From: Anaerolineae bacterium
GTDB lineage: Bacteria; Chloroflexota; Anaerolineae; DUEN01
NCBI GenBank assembly: GCA_025060615.1
Contig: JANXBS010000002.1
Coordinates: forward strand, 1 to 64,000
Direction of reading: 5' to 3'
Length of the DNA stretch: 64,000 nt
Shown here: positions 1 to 11,082 of the stretch, piece by piece
Position numbering within the stretch: position 1 is the first letter of the stretch
Layout of the letters: the number at the start of each line of letters is the position of its first letter
Position numbers and translations under genes: made by a program
Notes under the pieces: generated by a model
Told to the model about the DNA's origin: nothing
The model's database searches: none
What the model saw: only the letters and a program-made list of their open reading frames with translations

Positions 1-734
1 GGCAGGTCTACCAGGCGAATCTGCTCGCGGGTGATATGGACACCCGCCGCCTGAAGTTTTTCCAGCAATTCATCAATATACGCCTCGGTGATGGGGTCGG
101 TCTTTGTCCGCGCCAGCTCCAGGATCAGCGGACGACCAGAACTTTGATACCTAAGCAGTTGGTCTGCCAACTCCTTGATGTGCCCCTCCATATACCTCTG
201 CGTCCAGTATTTGAACTCCACCAGTTCGTCGGTGATAAGGACAAAGTCCACCCGGCCGCCCTCTATCATCACCTCCACGCCCCGGAGTTTGCCCGCCGTA
301 TGCAACTGTTCCGCTCGCAACAGCTCGGCGGCCAGGCCGCGGCGGTAGGGCGCCCAGAGGTTCGGGTTGTTCACCATCTGCTCCAGGCGGTGAATGCCCT
401 GCATCACCTCCGGACCGGCGCCGGCGAAGCGCTCCGCCCACCGCACGCCCCGCACCAGGTTCAGGATGTCGCCGGCATGGTTCGCCGCCTTGCCGCCCTT
501 CATCACCACGCCGGCGAAGGCAGGCACGCCGGGCAGCAGCGTCGCGCCCACGTCCACGGCCAGGGCCAGGCCGTTCTGCCAGGTCAGCCCCTCCCGGCGG
601 ATGTCGTTGAGGGTGAGGCCGATGCTGAAGAGGTCCCAGGCGGTCTCGACCCAGTGCCCGCTGGGGTCGGTGTACTTGATGGGGTTGTTAAGGACGTAGG
701 CGTACCGGTTCAGCGCCTGGGACCGAAGGGGGCC
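1..734 (-). pseudogene. Orphan RHS tip cassette: RHS core end, pretoxin linker and alternative nuclease-like toxin domain (3' end off window)
   Basis: Read on the minus strand, the frame is open from a stop at 735-737 to the window edge, so the C-terminus is missing. From about 722 to 485 it repeats the end of the neighbouring RHS gene (1807-2044): ALNRYAYVLNNPIKYTDPSG followed by the same pretoxin linker, about 17 mismatches in roughly 235 bp by eye. After GKAA the sequence differs completely. The new C-terminal part contains GLAAELLRAEQL, then GGRVDFVLI, then LVEFKYW. This helix-Glu, Asp, Glu-x-Lys order resembles a PD-(D/E)XK nuclease core. No ATG or ribosome site precedes it, so it is probably a silent donor tip that can recombine into the full-length gene, as known for orphan rhs-CT cassettes. 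The toxin activity is inference; the duplication is directly visible. Confidence 0.82.
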
Positions 735-804
735 TCACAGACAGGCTGCCCGGCTCGGAACGAAAGGCACAGAAAGAGCGACGCTATAAGTCTGCACTGA
801 TAGG

Positions 805-1269
805 TCATTCCAATCTTGCCAGTTTCTTGCTGCGTTGCAAGCCGAATTTTTTTAGTTTGTCACATAGTTGATCTAACTCTTTGCTCGAAAAGAGAGCACA
901 TATTTGTGTGCAATAATCTAGCAACAACGCTGCAATTTGCCGGACTTGGGGTTCGAGCCTTGCCATCCGATCTCCATGACGAGGTGTTTCGATCCTGTCA
1001 TAGCTATCGTCCAATTCATTGCCCTTTAGATAGGCAATCAGCGTACCGAGGTCGATCCAGCAATGCTCCTCCGGGGACAAGGGAGCCACATCTGCATACA
1101 CTTCACCCCTATCCACGTACACTCTGATCCGGCAAGCATCAGATTGAAAAATCACCTCCTGATTATCGAAATGGCTGAATTTCTGTTTATGCACAAGATT
1201 GAATCCTTGTTTAGAGATCAAATAGCCAAAGTACTTCTCAACCAGGTGAAAGAATTCCTCCTTATACAT
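805..1269 (-). CDS. Candidate immunity protein for the RHS toxin (unknown family, 154 aa)
   Basis: This small soluble protein has no signal peptide and starts with MYKEEFFHLVEKYFGYL. A good ribosome site (GGAGGT, about 6 nt before the ATG) lies in the 37-bp gap after the RHS stop, so the gene is probably co-transcribed with and translated just after the RHS protein. In polymorphic toxin loci the gene directly behind the toxin encodes its cognate immunity protein, and on the other side lies an orphan tip, which supports that reading. It is acidic in the middle (LSPEEHCWIDLGTLIAYLKG) with a basic lysine/arginine-rich C-terminus. The DNA here is visibly more AT-rich than the RHS core, like the tip it follows, as expected for a toxin/immunity pair acquired together. 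I do not recognise the family; immunity is inferred from position only. Confidence 0.7.
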   Translation of the reverse strand: MYKEEFFHLVEKYFGYLISKQGFNLVHKQKFSHFDNQEVIFQSDACRIRVYVDRGEVYADVAPLSPEEHCWIDLGTLIAYLKGNELDDSYDRIETPRHGDRMARLEPQVRQIAALLLDYCTQICALFSSKELDQLCDKLKKFGLQRSKKLARLE

Positions 1270-1306
1270 AGAAAGACCTCCGATCTGGATCGAGTCTGTA
1301 AGTTAT

Positions 1307-4300
1307 TCATGGGCGTCTCAACCAGAATTCTCCATTCTCTTCCACAAGACGATAGCCCTTCTGAAGAAGATAGTCTATTTCTCGCTGGAAATAAGAGTCC
1401 ACTCTCATGGCTTTAGGTAATTGGAGGTGGAATTCGGCACCTACTGCTATGGCATCATCGAGAAATTGCCGATTAATCTCCCACCATTTACCGGCAGAGT
1501 GCAACATCTCGTAGACGGCTGGGTCTAGGTCTAAATAGGTAGCTCTGGTGCTCTTTGCCCAATCAATATAGCCCGGCCTGCCTAAAACCTCTCTGAAGTG
1601 ACCGAGTGATACGATTGTGCCCTGCTTTAGCTCGCCTTTGGTACCCTGCTTGGCAAGAGCTTTGACTAATGCCGATGCTTCAACAGTGTTTTCACCCGCT
1701 CTCAGTAGCATACTCGCAGTCAGCACGGCATGGGTACCATCTCCCATATGACCGGCGAGACGCACCGCCTCCCCCGCCTCATCGGCATGGCCTGCCACCT
1801 CCACCGCCGCCTTGCCGGCCTTCATAGCTACCCCGGCGAAGGCGGGCACACCGGGCAGCAGCGCTGCGCCCACGTCCACGGTCAGGGCCAGGCCGTTCTG
1901 CCAGGTCAGCCCCTCCCGGCGGATGTCGTTGAGGGTGAGGCCGATGCTGATGATGTCCCAGGCGGTCTCGACCCAGTGCCCGCTGGGGTCGGTGTATTTG
2001 ATGGGGTTGTTAAGGACGTAGCTGTACCGGTTCAGCGCTTGGGGATTGCCCGGCTCCGGCACGAGGGGGTCGGGCTGGAGGAAGCGGCCGATGGCCGGAT
2101 CGTACCACCGGGAGCGATACCAGTACAGCCCCGTCCCCCCATCCCACCGCTGCCCCGTGAAGCGATAGGCCGTCCCCACACCCCCACTGCGCACCGCCCC
2201 ATAGGGCCAGTAGCGAGCGGCCTCCCCCCCACTGCTGGCGATGACGCTCCCCAGGTGGTCATGGTAGAAGTAGGTGACCGGCCCCCCACACCCCCGCCGC
2301 AGGGCGATCCGCCTCCCCTCAAACAGGTAATACTTGGTGAGCTGTGCCCCCTGGCCGCCAAGCTGCAGGTGGCAGCTGGACACCGTAGGCAAGTAAGCCC
2401 TACGCCTCAACCGCGGATCCGGCGTCGGGGTGGGAGGGGACGGGGTGGGAGTGGGCAGGACCGCCGGCACGAAGACCTCATAATGCTCCCCCACGTAGAG
2501 CGTCGTCCCCTCTGGTCCAACCCGCCGCACCAAATGGCCATCCCCATCGTAGGTGTAGGTGATGGTCTGGCCCCCCACCACAGCCTGGGTCAGCCGGCCC
2601 TCCGCATTGTAGGCCAAGCTCTGACCCGGCCGCCCGATCAGACGGCCGTTGGCGTCGTAGGTGTAGGGCTGGCCGTTCACTGCACGGGGGGCATGGGGCC
2701 GCGGCTGGCCCGCGCCCGGGTAGCTCAGGGTATACCGCACGCCCCCCTCCACCTTGCTCAAGAGGTTGCCTTCGGGGCTGTAGGCGTAGCTCGCACTCCA
2801 ACCTCCGCTGGCCCCCTCCAGCCGGCCCAGCGCATCATAGGTGAAGGTGGTGGTCACCCCACCATCAGTGATACTCTGCACGTTACCGGCCGGATCGTAA
2901 GCATAGCTCAGGCTCACCCCCGGCGCCTGGATCGCCGTCAGCCGGTAGTGCTGCGGGTGATAGCCATAGGTGATGACCGCCCCGTCCCCGTAGGTGAGGC
3001 GCAAGGGCTGCCCCAACGGGTTGTAGACGACCTGGCTCACGTAGACGCCCCGCACCCCGCCCCACTCGCCGGGGCTCGTCAGACCATCAGCCAGCCCCCG
3101 GGCGTTATAGCGATAGACCACCATCTCGCCATCGGGATAGGTGAGGACCCACAGCCGGTCGTCCGGGCGATAGGCGTAGCGGGTGGTGAAGCCAACCCCC
3201 CCGATGACCTTGACCTCGGCAATCACCCGCCCCCGGGCGTCGTAAATCCATTGCGTCCAGCCGCTAGGGTCCTCCATCCCCGTGCGCCGCCCCAGCCCCG
3301 CGTTGCCGCCGCTGGTGTCGTCGTAGCGGTAGCGCACGGCCAACGGCGGATGGGCGCTCGGACAGGCGTCATCCGTCCGGTAGTGCTTGCCGAGGAGCCG
3401 GTTCAGCCCATCATAGTAGAGGCAGACCCGCTGTCCCTGGGCATCCGTCTGCCGGATCAGGTTGCCGACGGCATCGTAGGCATACTGCCACGTCCCCAAG
3501 TCAGGATCTCTCAGCAGCAGCTTGCGCCCCAACAGGTCGTACTCCAGTTGGATGCGATTGCCCGCCGGGTCCCAAACGTCGGTGAGATGATCCCGCACAT
3601 CGTAGGCGTAGGTGGCCGTGGCATAGGGGATTGCCTCCCAGGCGGGGCTCGTATACACCCCCTGGTATTGCCGCACGGCGATCAGCCGGCCAAAGGGGTC
3701 CCTCTCCCGGATGGTCTGGTGGCCATTCTCGTCCAGGGTGGCCACGCGCCGTCGGTCATAGAAGTGCCGCACGCGGGTGCCATCGGGGTGGGTAACCTGG
3801 ATGAGGCGGCCCAGGCCGTCGTAGGCATACTGGCGCTGAGGCCGGCTCCAGTCGGGCGCCCGATAGCTGCCAGGGGCGGCCGGGTAGAGATAGGGCAGCG
3901 TCTGCCGCGCCACCTGCCCCAGGGCGTTGTAGCGAAGGCTGACCAGGAGGCTCTCAGTAGGCTGATCCCCCTCCTCCTGGGTCTGGATAACATCCCCTAG
4001 CCCACCGTAGATAGTCCAATCCTCTCGGTAGGTGGCGGCCGGGCTGGCCTCTCCGTTAAGGTCGTCGCGCACGCCATGGCGGACGATCCGCGGGGCTGGG
4101 GCGTCGGTGTAGAGGTACCGCTCGGTGGCCGGATGCGAGAAGTCTACCCCCGGCCGGCGCACCTCCGTCAAACGGCCGAAGCCATCGTAGGTGTATCGGG
4201 TTATGGCGCCGTTGGGGTCAATCTCCTGTTGGAGCTGTCCCACCAGCCCCGCTCCGCCCGTGTCAGCGTTGAGTCCATACCGCCGGTAGGCCGTGGTCAA

Positions 4301-7213
4301 GGTGGGGCCCTGTCCGGGTGAGGGCTGTACTGCCACCGAGAGGGGGTAGGCGCGGAAGGTGCCGTCGTAGGCGATGGCCGTGACCGTGCCATTCGGAGCG
4401 GTCTCGCTGATGCGGTTGCCCCAGGCGTCGTAGCCGTATGCCACCGCGCGCACCCAGTTGGCGTCGCAGGCTGTCCCTTGATGGCCGGCCCGCCAGACCT
4501 CCTTGAGCAGCCCCTGGGTAGGGGGTGTTGTATAGCCCCCAGGGCCGCTGGCGCCGTCGTAGACGAAACGGGTCTGACCCCGGCAGGCCCCGGCGCCGTC
4601 CCGCACCACCTCCTGGGCCAGATAGCTCACCAGGTATCGCCCGTTGGCCACCTCGTCCCTCGGGTAGTACCAGCGCTCTATAGTGCGGTAGAGGGTACTG
4701 CCGGCATCGCTGTACTCCAAGATGCGGGTAAGCAGGCCGTACTGGCGAACGCCCCCCTGGCGATCTTGATCGTAGAAATATTGTGTCTTCTGAGCTTGGT
4801 AGCTGGCGCCCGAGGGGTCGTACAGCCGCGCCTCCTCCTCCCCCAGCCGGATCAGCTTGCCGGCATAGACGCCGTCCTGAATCCCAACCCAGGTGCGCCA
4901 GAGCTCAAGCTGGATGACGTGGCCCACTTTAACCCGCCGCAGCTTCTCCTTGCCCCGCCGGGCGGCATCTATCCCGTTGCCGGCTTCAAACTCGTAATAG
5001 ATAGTGTTCCCCGGGCCCAGGCTCTCAGGCAACGTCTCGGTGACCTTGCGATAGCCGACCACCGTCAGCCCATCGTAGTGTGGGCTGTCGTAAGCATACC
5101 CCCACGTGTCCGCCTGGCCGGTGATGAGATCCCGCACGGTGCGGCTGGCCACGCGTCCGGCGCCGTCATAGCCGATGTCCAACTGCCCACCATAGCCGTT
5201 GTCCACCTGGACGAGCTGGGTATTCTCCCCGGGGGTGTTAGCGAAGCGCACGGGGGGCAGACACTGGGTCAACGCCTCATCGCGACAGCGATAGATGGCG
5301 CGTAGGGCGTAGCGCCGCTTAGACGGATCGTGATGGTTGAAGAAATCATATTCCAGCCGGTAACCAGCCCAGAACTGCCCCGCCTGGCGGATCGTGATCC
5401 CCGTCAGCAGCCGGGTGGTGTAGAAGGCCCAGACATTCGTACTACTCGGCTGAATGGGGGCGTCGGTACGGGTGATGGCGTAGGTGAAGTCGATGGTGGT
5501 CTGGCCGCCGTTGTAGCGAACCTGGGTCAGGTTGATCTGGGAGAGGTATTTCACCCGCTCGGTGCCATCGCAGTACACCTCGATGGTCCGCACCCGGTCG
5601 CCATAGGCCCCCGAATGAGCGCGCACATGGGCGGGGTCCACCGGCAGGGGGCTGTCATAGATGAAGTCCACTCGGTTCCCCACCGGATCGCTGATGTACT
5701 GTAGCATCCACTTGTCCGTGCGCGGCTTCAGAGTGGTGCCGTCGCAGTACCAGTCGCTTAGGGCGCGGGCGAAATGATAACGCCGGCCGTCGGGGGCATA
5801 GGCATCCGCCTCCACCGACGACCCGCCTGAGCCCACAATGCGCCACTCCGGCGCCTCCTGCAGGTAGAGGGTGCTCCCCACGTTGGCCTGGGTGTAAGCG
5901 ATCCCGTCCATGCGCCAGGTGGGCTGCGGGCTGCCGGCTACGTGAGGGGTCCAGTACCGATAGCTGTCCACCGAGAGCCTCCAGCCCGTGCCCAGCACCG
6001 ACGAGAAGCCCGGATCCTTGTCCCGACCGCGCAGATGGCTGTCGAACTCCAGCGCCAGCCGTGGGGTCAGGCCGCCCCGCCCCGGCGGCAGGGGGATGGG
6101 GTACTGGAAGCGGATGGCGCCGGTGAAGCGATCGGGCTGGAGGCCGCGCAGGCTGGGCATCGTCTCCCCATAAAAGTTCGTCCCCTCGGCCAGCGTGGAC
6201 AGGTGGGGCACCTCAGCCACCAGCGCGTGGAGGGCTGGGTCCCAGCGCGTGGGCAGCATCTCCCAGCGCCCGCTCCCCTCATCCAATAGGAACAGCCGGC
6301 CAAGGGTCGGATCCCCCTCCGGGTCTCGCACGGTGAGGAGCAGTGGGCGGTTGAAGGCGTGCAGCCCCTGGCCATCCTGGCCTTTAACCGTGAACTCATA
6401 GGCGCGATGGAGATGGACCGGCGCATCGGTGGGCCGGCCTAGGGGACGGGCGTACACTTCCACCGGCTCAGCGAGGGCCCCGGGCGGGAAGGTCAGGGTC
6501 ACCCGCCCCTCCTCCAGTACGACCTGGCCTCCTTCCGGCCCCAGCCGGTGCACCTCGGGCGCCGGCGGCAGCACGCCTACGCTGACCTCCGCCTGCGCGA
6601 TCCGGGTGCCGTCGGCCCTGCGTAGCTCGGCCGGCACCGCAACGGCATCGCCCACCCGCACCCCCACCAGCTTGATCTGGGCCTGCGCCTCCAAGGCGGC
6701 GCCGGGCTCCAGCCGCCCCATGGCCCAGGTGAGCGCCCGCCGGGCCGGGTCGTAGCGCCAGGGGGAGGGCGCACCCGAGGGAGTCACCTCCAGATTGGCC
6801 GGGAGGGTGGCGAGGAGGAGGGCCCCCTCCAGAGCCTGTTCTCCCCGATGTTCCAGCCGCCAGCGCAGCGTCACCGCCTCGCCGGGGGGCGCCGCCTGCG
6901 GTTGTGCGGTGATTTCTAAGTTTAAGTAGGGCAGATAGAGGTCGCCGGATGGGGATGGCAGCAGCTCGGGCGGCGGGGTGGGCGACGGCGGAGGGGGAAG
7001 GGGCGTCGCCTCGGGGGTGGGCAGCGGGGAGAGGAAGGGATCCGGCCCTCTAGCAGATGCCACCGCCGGCTCAGGCCTCTGGATCAGCGGCAAATAGGCG
7101 GCAGGAGAAGGCGTCACCCCAGGCGAAGGTTGCACCGCTGCCGCAGCAGGCGATAAAAGCAAGCTGACCAATACCATCAGATGCATGAGGAGCGCTCTGC
7201 GCCTAGGTCTCAT
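1307..7213 (-). CDS. Secreted RHS/YD-repeat polymorphic toxin (WapA/SpvB-like), 1968 aa
   Basis: Residues 1-26 form a Sec signal peptide (basic start, LMVLVSLLLSP, AAAA). A proline/threonine-rich linker follows to about residue 95. Next come a DUF11-like beta domain (about 95-215), a ZU5-like segment (EGGQVVLEEGRVTLTFPPGAL) and a SpvB/TcdB-like segment (GLTPRLALEFDSHLRG...GTGWRLSVDSY). Dozens of YD repeats (YDALGRL, YDANGRL, YNAEGRL) then form the RHS shell. The core ends with RFLQPDPL and NRYSYVLNNPIKYTDPSG. A pretoxin linker and a C-terminal tip of roughly 110 residues follow (YIDWAKSTRATYLDLDPAVY...WWEINRQFLDDAI...). The tip DNA is AT-richer than the core. RHS proteins encapsulate a C-terminal toxin; the Sec signal suggests surface export rather than type VI delivery. 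The tip's activity is unknown to me. A Pro/Thr-rich insert interrupts the last repeats near 2395-2480. Confidence 0.93.
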   Translation of the reverse strand: MRPRRRALLMHLMVLVSLLLSPAAAAVQPSPGVTPSPAAYLPLIQRPEPAVASARGPDPFLSPLPTPEATPLPPPPSPTPPPELLPSPSGDLYLPYLNLEITAQPQAAPPGEAVTLRWRLEHRGEQALEGALLLATLPANLEVTPSGAPSPWRYDPARRALTWAMGRLEPGAALEAQAQIKLVGVRVGDAVAVPAELRRADGTRIAQAEVSVGVLPPAPEVHRLGPEGGQVVLEEGRVTLTFPPGALAEPVEVYARPLGRPTDAPVHLHRAYEFTVKGQDGQGLHAFNRPLLLTVRDPEGDPTLGRLFLLDEGSGRWEMLPTRWDPALHALVAEVPHLSTLAEGTNFYGETMPSLRGLQPDRFTGAIRFQYPIPLPPGRGGLTPRLALEFDSHLRGRDKDPGFSSVLGTGWRLSVDSYRYWTPHVAGSPQPTWRMDGIAYTQANVGSTLYLQEAPEWRIVGSGGSSVEADAYAPDGRRYHFARALSDWYCDGTTLKPRTDKWMLQYISDPVGNRVDFIYDSPLPVDPAHVRAHSGAYGDRVRTIEVYCDGTERVKYLSQINLTQVRYNGGQTTIDFTYAITRTDAPIQPSSTNVWAFYTTRLLTGITIRQAGQFWAGYRLEYDFFNHHDPSKRRYALRAIYRCRDEALTQCLPPVRFANTPGENTQLVQVDNGYGGQLDIGYDGAGRVASRTVRDLITGQADTWGYAYDSPHYDGLTVVGYRKVTETLPESLGPGNTIYYEFEAGNGIDAARRGKEKLRRVKVGHVIQLELWRTWVGIQDGVYAGKLIRLGEEEARLYDPSGASYQAQKTQYFYDQDRQGGVRQYGLLTRILEYSDAGSTLYRTIERWYYPRDEVANGRYLVSYLAQEVVRDGAGACRGQTRFVYDGASGPGGYTTPPTQGLLKEVWRAGHQGTACDANWVRAVAYGYDAWGNRISETAPNGTVTAIAYDGTFRAYPLSVAVQPSPGQGPTLTTAYRRYGLNADTGGAGLVGQLQQEIDPNGAITRYTYDGFGRLTEVRRPGVDFSHPATERYLYTDAPAPRIVRHGVRDDLNGEASPAATYREDWTIYGGLGDVIQTQEEGDQPTESLLVSLRYNALGQVARQTLPYLYPAAPGSYRAPDWSRPQRQYAYDGLGRLIQVTHPDGTRVRHFYDRRRVATLDENGHQTIRERDPFGRLIAVRQYQGVYTSPAWEAIPYATATYAYDVRDHLTDVWDPAGNRIQLEYDLLGRKLLLRDPDLGTWQYAYDAVGNLIRQTDAQGQRVCLYYDGLNRLLGKHYRTDDACPSAHPPLAVRYRYDDTSGGNAGLGRRTGMEDPSGWTQWIYDARGRVIAEVKVIGGVGFTTRYAYRPDDRLWVLTYPDGEMVVYRYNARGLADGLTSPGEWGGVRGVYVSQVVYNPLGQPLRLTYGDGAVITYGYHPQHYRLTAIQAPGVSLSYAYDPAGNVQSITDGGVTTTFTYDALGRLEGASGGWSASYAYSPEGNLLSKVEGGVRYTLSYPGAGQPRPHAPRAVNGQPYTYDANGRLIGRPGQSLAYNAEGRLTQAVVGGQTITYTYDGDGHLVRRVGPEGTTLYVGEHYEVFVPAVLPTPTPSPPTPTPDPRLRRRAYLPTVSSCHLQLGGQGAQLTKYYLFEGRRIALRRGCGGPVTYFYHDHLGSVIASSGGEAARYWPYGAVRSGGVGTAYRFTGQRWDGGTGLYWYRSRWYDPAIGRFLQPDPLVPEPGNPQALNRYSYVLNNPIKYTDPSGHWVETAWDIISIGLTLNDIRREGLTWQNGLALTVDVGAALLPGVPAFAGVAMKAGKAAVEVAGHADEAGEAVRLAGHMGDGTHAVLTASMLLRAGENTVEASALVKALAKQGTKGELKQGTIVSLGHFREVLGRPGYIDWAKSTRATYLDLDPAVYEMLHSAGKWWEINRQFLDDAIAVGAEFHLQLPKAMRVDSYFQREIDYLLQKGYRLVEENGEFWLRRP

Positions 7214-7394
7214 GGCTTTCCTCCCAGTCTAGCAGCTCTGAAGCCATGATCGCGCTCTCTGCTAACTAAGCTCTAACGAGTTCCGGATGAGCCCTCAAGC
7301 ATCAGGCTGTGAGAGGGGGCTTTCATCATCTGAGGCAGGTTCATCAGGCAGGCTGATGCCCCGGCTGCGTTGAAAATCGCAGTCCCTATTCTGG

Positions 7395-8324
7395 TCATAG
7401 CTTCCCTGCCAACCGCTTCACGTCGCGCATCGGCGGCTCGCCGAAGAGCCTTCTGTATTCCCGGCTGAAGTGCGAGGCGTCGTTATAACCCACCCGGTAA
7501 CCCGCAGTCGCGGCATCCAGCCCTTCGGTGAGCATCAACCGACGGGCCTCCTGCAGCCGAAGCCGTTTCTGGAACTGCAGCGGGCTCATCCCCGTGACGG
7601 CCTTAAAGTGCTGGTAGAATGCTGAGAGGCTCATGCCCAACTCGCGGGCTAGGTCATCAATGAGCAATGGCTGGTTGAAGTCCGCGCGAATGCGTTCGAT
7701 CGCTTGCCTGATGTAGCGGCTGTGCCCGTCGAGCAGGGCGATATGACGGAGCCTTGTGCCCTGCGCCCCCATCAAGAGCCGGAAGACGATCTCACGAGTG
7801 ATGAGTGGGGCGAGGACGCGTGCCTCATGCGGATGGTCCACGAGGCGAACGAGGCGCACCACTGCATCCAGCAGGTTCTGGTCAAGCGGACTGACGTCGA
7901 AGGCCATCACGTCAGCGCGACGACTCGACAGCGCGTATCCGGTCTCGATCAAGACCGAGCTAACGAGATGGGGATCGAGCGCCAGGCTAAGGCTGAGGTA
8001 TGGTCGCTCTTGTGATGCCTCTGTGACGTGGCTGGCGACGGGTAATTCCAGCGTGGCGATCAGGTAGTGATAAGGGTCATACCGATAGCAGTGGTTCCCC
8101 ACCAGCACTTCTTTGCTTCCCTGGGCGATCACGCAGAAGGCTGGCTTGAACATGCTGTGATGCAACGGCGTAGGGGATGAGGCACGAAAGAGCTGAAGGC
8201 CAGGGAGGGGTTCGCTGGCCCCATCTTTCGGGACGGCTCGTCCGATACGCTCAACCAGCTCGCTCCGATAGATCTGCGCCAAGAACGCCTCTCGGATCTG
8301 CTCACGATCACCCATCGTTTCCAT
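7395..8324 (-). CDS. AraC-family transcriptional regulator
   Basis: An AraC_N-type effector domain (PLHHSMFKPAFCVIAQGSKEVLVG, split here as PLHHSMFKPAF and CVIAQGSKEV) is followed by a C-terminal pair of helix-turn-helix motifs (IDDLARELGMSLSAFYQHFK and GYRVGYNDASHFSREYRRLF). I chose the ATG at 8324 because GGAGAGAGG lies just upstream; the longer frame to 8429 lacks such a site and would overlap the inverted repeats in the intergenic region. It is divergent from the aldo/keto reductase at 8585, so it probably controls the oxidoreductase island and possibly itself. AraC proteins with this N-terminal domain often sit beside aldo/keto or short-chain reductases. The effector is unknown. Confidence 0.93.
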   Translation of the reverse strand: METMGDREQIREAFLAQIYRSELVERIGRAVPKDGASEPLPGLQLFRASSPTPLHHSMFKPAFCVIAQGSKEVLVGNHCYRYDPYHYLIATLELPVASHVTEASQERPYLSLSLALDPHLVSSVLIETGYALSSRRADVMAFDVSPLDQNLLDAVVRLVRLVDHPHEARVLAPLITREIVFRLLMGAQGTRLRHIALLDGHSRYIRQAIERIRADFNQPLLIDDLARELGMSLSAFYQHFKAVTGMSPLQFQKRLRLQEARRLMLTEGLDAATAGYRVGYNDASHFSREYRRLFGEPPMRDVKRLAGKL

Positions 8325-8412
8325 ACGTCCTCTCTCCACACAAGCTTTGTTGGTACAGACTGCTAGCTTTGCCACACCATTATACAAGATCTCTACGTTT
8401 TGAGGGATAACT

Positions 8413-8461
8413 CTTGCAAAATGATGCAAGAACCATGGAAATCTGTTCTATCGGTTTCCAT
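8413..8461. promoter_or_regulatory. Two inverted repeats between the AraC regulator and the AKR gene (candidate operators)
   Basis: A perfect 6-6-6 inverted repeat, CTTGCA-N6-TGCAAG, spans 8413-8430. A second one, ATGGAAA-N13-TTTCCAT, spans 8435-8461. Both lie in the divergent intergenic region, upstream of both genes. They are candidate binding sites for the AraC-type regulator, though AraC proteins more often use direct repeats, so binding is inference. Confidence 0.45.
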
Positions 8462-8581
8462 AGCAGTGGGCTTAAAATTGGGTGCAAACGGCATGAGAAA
8501 GCGAATTGCGGCGTCTGGGCCATCTGGCCTTAGGCCGGGCTGACATGCATGCTATTAGGGCTGAGATTCCCCAGGAGGTAA

Positions 8582-9580
<999 letters not shown>

Positions 9581-9684
9581 TCGGGCTTAGGTATCAGGCT
9601 TTTGAGGAAGCGGTTAGGCCTGCCGTCATTCAGAGCTATTTACTGCATTAGCCAAAGTTTGTGTTGAAGTTGGGGAGGCGAGGA

Positions 9685-10110
9685 ATGGAGATCGTCAGAA
9701 ATGGCTCACAACCTTCCAGAAGAGGGTCCTCGGATTACTTCACCGGGATAGTGCGCGTTGATCCGCTGTTCGAGGCGTCCGATCCGGCGCGTGTGCGCTG
9801 CGCCAGCGTCACCTTCGAGCCGGGCGCTCGCACCGCCTGGCACATCCATCCGCTGGGGCAGATCCTCATCGTGACGGCCGGCTGTGGCCGCGCGCAACGC
9901 TGGGGCGGGCCGGTCGAGGAGATACGCGCGGGCGATGTCGTCTGGTTCGAGCCGGGCGAGAAGCACTGGCACGGCGCGTCGCCGACCACGGCCATGACCC
10001 ACATCGCCATCCAGGAGGCGCTCGGCGGCCAGGTCGTCCAATGGTTGGAGCACGTCAGCGACGAACAGTACCTAGCGACTTCGGGTCACTCCGATCAATC
10101 GGAAGCCTGA
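9685..10110 (+). CDS. Small cupin-domain protein
   Basis: A single-domain cupin of about 140 residues. Motif 1 reads [20 protein letters not shown], giving the two His metal ligands, and motif 2 reads [18 protein letters not shown], giving a further His ligand. Such proteins usually bind Mn, Zn or Fe and act as small lyases, dioxygenases or isomerases. I chose the ATG at 9685, after GGGGAGGCGAGGA, over a GTG at 9661 whose upstream region has no ribosome site. It lies between two aldo/keto reductase genes, an arrangement common in detoxification or carbonyl-metabolism clusters; the reaction is unknown. Confidence 0.85.
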   Translation: MEIVRNGSQPSRRGSSDYFTGIVRVDPLFEASDPARVRCASVTFEPGARTAWHIHPLGQILIVTAGCGRAQRWGGPVEEIRAGDVVWFEPGEKHWHGASPTTAMTHIAIQEALGGQVVQWLEHVSDEQYLATSGHSDQSEA

Positions 10111-10983
<873 letters not shown>

Positions 10984-11007
10984 AGGAACTGGAATAGGAG
11001 GAGCTTC

Positions 11008-11082
11008 ATGCAATACACATCCCTTGGCCGTACGGGGCTACAGGTCGGCCAACTGCGCCTGAACACCATGAACTTCGGCCCG
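11008..11082 (+). pseudogene. N-terminal remnant of an aldo/keto reductase, fused in frame to the next gene
   Basis: The 25 codons MQYTSLGRTGLQVGQLRLNT then MNFGP match the start of a typical Tas-like aldo/keto reductase (family pattern MQYTxLGRTGLxVSxLxLGTMNFG). A strong ribosome site (GGAGGAG) still precedes the ATG. The reductase then stops abruptly and the frame continues into a lipoprotein signal sequence. This looks like a deletion or insertion scar. Confidence 0.72.

Noticed and set aside
945-965. tRNA T-arm-like GGGTTCGAGCC
   Set aside because: It lies inside the immunity-candidate gene and has no acceptor, D or anticodon stem around it.
1730-4000. Long plus-strand frame of about 756 codons antisense to the RHS gene
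   Set aside because: It is a GC-driven shadow of the RHS repeats (runs of His, Pro, Gly, no domain). The same applies to the plus-strand frames at 4478-5305 and 36-800.
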